Source of the DNA: Escallonia rubra
Taxonomy: Eukaryota; Streptophyta; Magnoliopsida; Escalloniales; Escalloniaceae
Direction of reading: 5' to 3'
Length of the DNA stretch: 64,000 nucleotides
NCBI GenBank assembly: GCA_033065855.1
Contig: JAVXUO010003006.1
Location: 124,001-188,000 of the forward strand
Shown: in pieces, positions 62,001 to 64,000 of the stretch
Numbering within the stretch: the first letter of the stretch is position 1
Layout: each line of letters begins with the position of its first letter
Program-made: the position numbers and the translations under genes
Notes under the pieces: model-generated
Database searches by the model: none
Told to the model about the DNA's origin: nothing
The model's input: the letters and a program-made list of their open reading frames with translations, nothing else

Positions 62001-63879
62001 GAAGCGCATTGAGCTCCCAAGTGGTCCTGTTTCCGTCAGGCAGATAATTGACGCTACTAGTAATTTCAGCACCAAGATGGAGATAGGCAGAGGGGGTTTT
62101 GGCGTAGTCTATAAGGTTATACATTTTTTCTTCCCCCCACCCCTCCCAGGTACTTATATGTTAGCCTCTTTGCAATAACAGGATTAAAGGCCGTATGATG
62201 CACAGGCGGGAGATTTATGCAATGGGATAGCCCCTATATGTATGATGCACAGGCGGGAGGTGGGGGGAGTTGTTTGGACTTAGCTATGCGGGGAAATCTT
62301 AGCTAGGCTGTAGTTTGGACTTAGTTCAATTAACTTCAGCATGTTTATGTATAACTTTATTAAAAACTTTTGATCAGTGTTAGGTTCTAATGTAGAAAAG
62401 AGAATCAACCATGAGTAATACCCGTCAGTATAGCAAAACATTAACCAAATTCTTATATATAAAGTGGTTTAGAGTTATGATCAGTCTTTGTTTATGAATG
62501 TAGAAAAAAGAATCAACCATGATGTATATCAAGTATTACCCGTATATTTGGTCTTTTATCCAGCACATTTTTCAGCTTGTGTGTCTAGTCTTCCACACTG
62601 TGTGTGGTATAGTTGGGCTGGAACGAATGTCCTCGCCTGGTGTTGCTCCACTTTATGTAAGAGAAATATACTCTTGCATGGTTGCAGGCTGAACTTCGTG
62701 GTCAGGTTGTAGCTGTGAAAAAGCTCTCTAGTCCATCAAAGCAAAAACTACAAGAGTTCAACACCGAAGTTCATACCCTTTCTTCTTTAAAGCATGAGAA
62801 CCTCGTTCAATTGTACGGGGGATATTCTGGGAAGGAGTTACATTTGTTGATATACGAGTATATGGAACACAAGTCTATTGCTGAAGCTTTATTTGGTAAT
62901 TCCTTCATAGTCTAGCACAAGTCGATCTGAATTTTACTTTTGAAGTTATTCCATGCTTTGTCTTCATAAGATGAAAACTTACCAAAAATTCCTTTTCCAA
63001 TTTGATGCTTGTATGTAATTTGACTCCAAATACATAGAGTTCTTATTGGCGGATGTTGAGGCCAAAAATTGACCAGGACCGAATGAGCATCGGTTAGGAC
63101 CATATGAGCACGCGAGTAGACCTGCAAAGCATAACACGAGCAAACGGTGACGCGCCGGGACCCCGGGGGGCTCCGGCGGATAGTCCCCGATGCTTAAGTC
63201 AGTAAGCAATTTTGAGAGAGTATCTGAAAATAACTTAGATAGTCAGAACTTACCCTCTTCTCCCTTTTTCACTTCCATTTTATAGGAATGTCTTAAAGGG
63301 TCCCTCCCTTGATGGGGAGTTAACAAAATTCATGAGTGATTATTGCCCATAATGGGAGAGTGGGTAAATGCCACTTCCCACCTCTCCAAGAGTCATGGGG
63401 GCGGTTTCGAAACTCTTTGGTGGCGACACGTGTCGCTCTCCCACGGGTGTATATTTTTACCCATATCAGCGGATATGAGCAAAAGCTTGGAAAGAGTTCT
63501 TGCTTTATTGGCGGTTTGTAGGTTTTGTGATAACTATTTTTTGCTGTCTTATTCACAGTTTAACTCTATTGATGTTGCCCTGTAGTAATTTTTGTGTAGT
63601 ACGACATGATAATTTGTTGCATGGTTGACAATCAGAAACACAGTCTCCGTTAAAACTCGATTGGAAAACTAGACGTGAGATCTGCCTTGGGATTGCAAAG
63701 GGTTTAAAGTACTTGCATGAAGAATCAAGGCTCAAGATTGTTCATAGAGACATCAAGGCACAGAATATTCTTCTTGGTGGAACTGATGAAAACCTGAAGG
63801 CTAAGATATCTGACTTCGGATTGGCAATGCTTTGTGAGGAGGGAAATGAAAATATGGTCAGCAGAGTAGCTGGGACGAA
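51326..63879 (+). CDS. Copy B: LRR-malectin receptor-like kinase (LRR-VIII-2 type), 3' end outside window
   Basis: Apparently intact receptor: signal peptide, LRR ectodomain, malectin domain, membrane helix, cytoplasmic RD kinase. Exons: 51326-51446, 52504-52669, 52943-53014, 53137-53208, 53796-53867, 54538-54609, 55609-55680, 56744-56815, 56899-56970, 57060-57131, 57651-57722, 57844-57909, 58103-58174, 58750-58818, 58924-58992, 59648-59707, 59796-59834, 59917-59966, 60944-61305, 61411-61606, 61701-61844, 62000-62115, 62688-62895, 63636-63879. All junctions are GT-AG with matching phases, and no stop or frameshift was found. Two exons (APE/subdomain IX and C-lobe with tail) are expected beyond the window. 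Arabidopsis relatives (RFK1, LIK1 and the At1g53430 group) act at the plasma membrane in pollination, immunity or wall sensing; the ligand here is unknown. Confidence 0.92.
53137..59966 (+). CDS. Copy B: LRR exons 4-15 and linker exons 16-18
   Basis: Twelve further LRR exons, e.g. [176 protein letters not shown] and [14 protein letters not shown], followed by three linker exons with a CC pair. Exon 13 is 72 nt, the ancestral length that copy A has lost. Confidence 0.88.
55006..55105 (+). mobile_element. SINE-like element in an intron of copy B
   Basis: A-box-like TGGTGTGATGGC and an exact B box GGGTTCGAATCTC stand about 40 bases apart, as in tRNA-derived SINEs, followed by a T-rich piece and a short A run. 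Clear target duplications were not found. The adjacent DNA (54690-54830 with repeated ATTCGG, and 55124-55206) is also absent from copy A. Confidence 0.55.
55124..55206. repeat. Cluster of TCGCGA palindromes
   Basis: Five TCGCGA hexamers, mostly as CTCGCGAT or ATCGCGAT, and one further CGCG lie within 85 bases of an otherwise AT-rich intron. Confidence 0.8.
60944..61606 (+). CDS. Copy B: malectin domain exons 19-20
   Basis: Exon 19 (60944-61305): [50 protein letters not shown] and [11 protein letters not shown]. Exon 20 (61411-61606): [20 protein letters not shown], then [19 protein letters not shown] and [12 protein letters not shown]. This is a complete malectin-type carbohydrate-binding fold by length and motifs; whether it binds sugar is not shown by the sequence. 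Confidence 0.9.
61701..63879 (+). CDS. Copy B: membrane helix and kinase exons 21-24
   Basis: Exon 21 (61701-61844): helix [20 protein letters not shown], then [14 protein letters not shown]. Exon 22 (62000-62115): Gly loop [11 protein letters not shown]. Exon 23 (62688-62895): VAVKK, alpha-C Glu in FNTEVHTL, hinge IYEYME. Exon 24 (63636-63879): [18 protein letters not shown] and VAGT. All catalytic residues visible up to the window end are present. Confidence 0.9.
63054..63468. mobile_element. Solo-LTR-like insertion with 5-bp target duplication
   Basis: A 415-bp insert in the intron between exons 23 and 24 starts TGTTGAGG and ends ATATCA (TG...CA). It is flanked by GCGGA at 63049-63053 and 63469-63473. 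Copy A has the uninterrupted site (TTGGCGGATATGAGC, about 18021-18035). It contains a GC-rich core (about 63152-63195). No internal retroelement genes are present, so it is a solo LTR or a very short LTR element. Confidence 0.8.
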
Positions 63880-64000
63880 GTAAGTTTCAATATGCTTCCC
63901 TTGGTATATGTTCTAATCTAAGAACTTAACCTAAAGGAAGAAACTGATGGATTAGATCTGAGCTTTAAATTGAATCTGACAGTTTGGGAATCTGCTGATA

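Overview
The window is nuclear DNA of a flowering plant, most likely a eudicot: AT-rich introns with GTAAG donors, one-repeat-per-exon LRR receptor kinase genes, LINE, SINE, LTR and MITE-like debris, and simple repeats. I cannot name the species from the sequence.

The backbone is a tandem family of LRR-malectin receptor-like kinases (subfamily LRR-VIII-2, the RFK1/LIK1 type), all on the + strand. Copy A (exon 2 at 707 to stop at 20161; its signal-peptide exon lies upstream of the window) has every other exon. It carries an in-frame internal duplication of three LRR exons and two frame-disturbing changes (LRR exon 13 and malectin exon 20). Copy C (28419-32375) is a 5'-truncated copy holding only the membrane and kinase part. 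It lost a splice acceptor, gained a stop, and its kinase lost the VAIK lysine, the alpha-C glutamate and the DFG aspartate. Copy B (51326 to beyond 63879) looks intact: signal peptide, 13 LRR exons, malectin domain, transmembrane helix and kinase up to the HRD/DFG exon, with the last two exons outside the window. Two further stubs (D at 40769, E at 44369) keep only promoter and signal-peptide exon.

Between A and C lies an unrelated single-exon CrRLK1L/FERONIA-like cytoplasmic kinase (about 21821-23131), followed by CCA-rich repeat elements and a decayed minus-strand plant mobile domain gene (25150-26500).

From about 33.9 to 51.3 kb the DNA is a mosaic: four partial copies of the family's 5' flank, three signal-peptide exons, and several pieces of minus-strand LINE (zinc-knuckle gag and APE endonuclease). 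Into two LINE copies, nonautonomous elements carrying CCN-trinucleotide arrays have inserted. One LINE fragment is joined directly to the signal-peptide exon of stub E, another to intron 1 of stub D. A 26-bp-arm perfect hairpin lies in the first 5'-flank copy.

Functionally, A and B would be plasma-membrane receptors whose extracellular LRR-malectin region senses a cell-wall or microbial ligand and signals through a Ser/Thr kinase. A may depend on cryptic splicing and C is very unlikely to be catalytic. All exon models rest on paralogue comparison inside the window (exon lengths and phases agree between A, B and C), not on transcripts.
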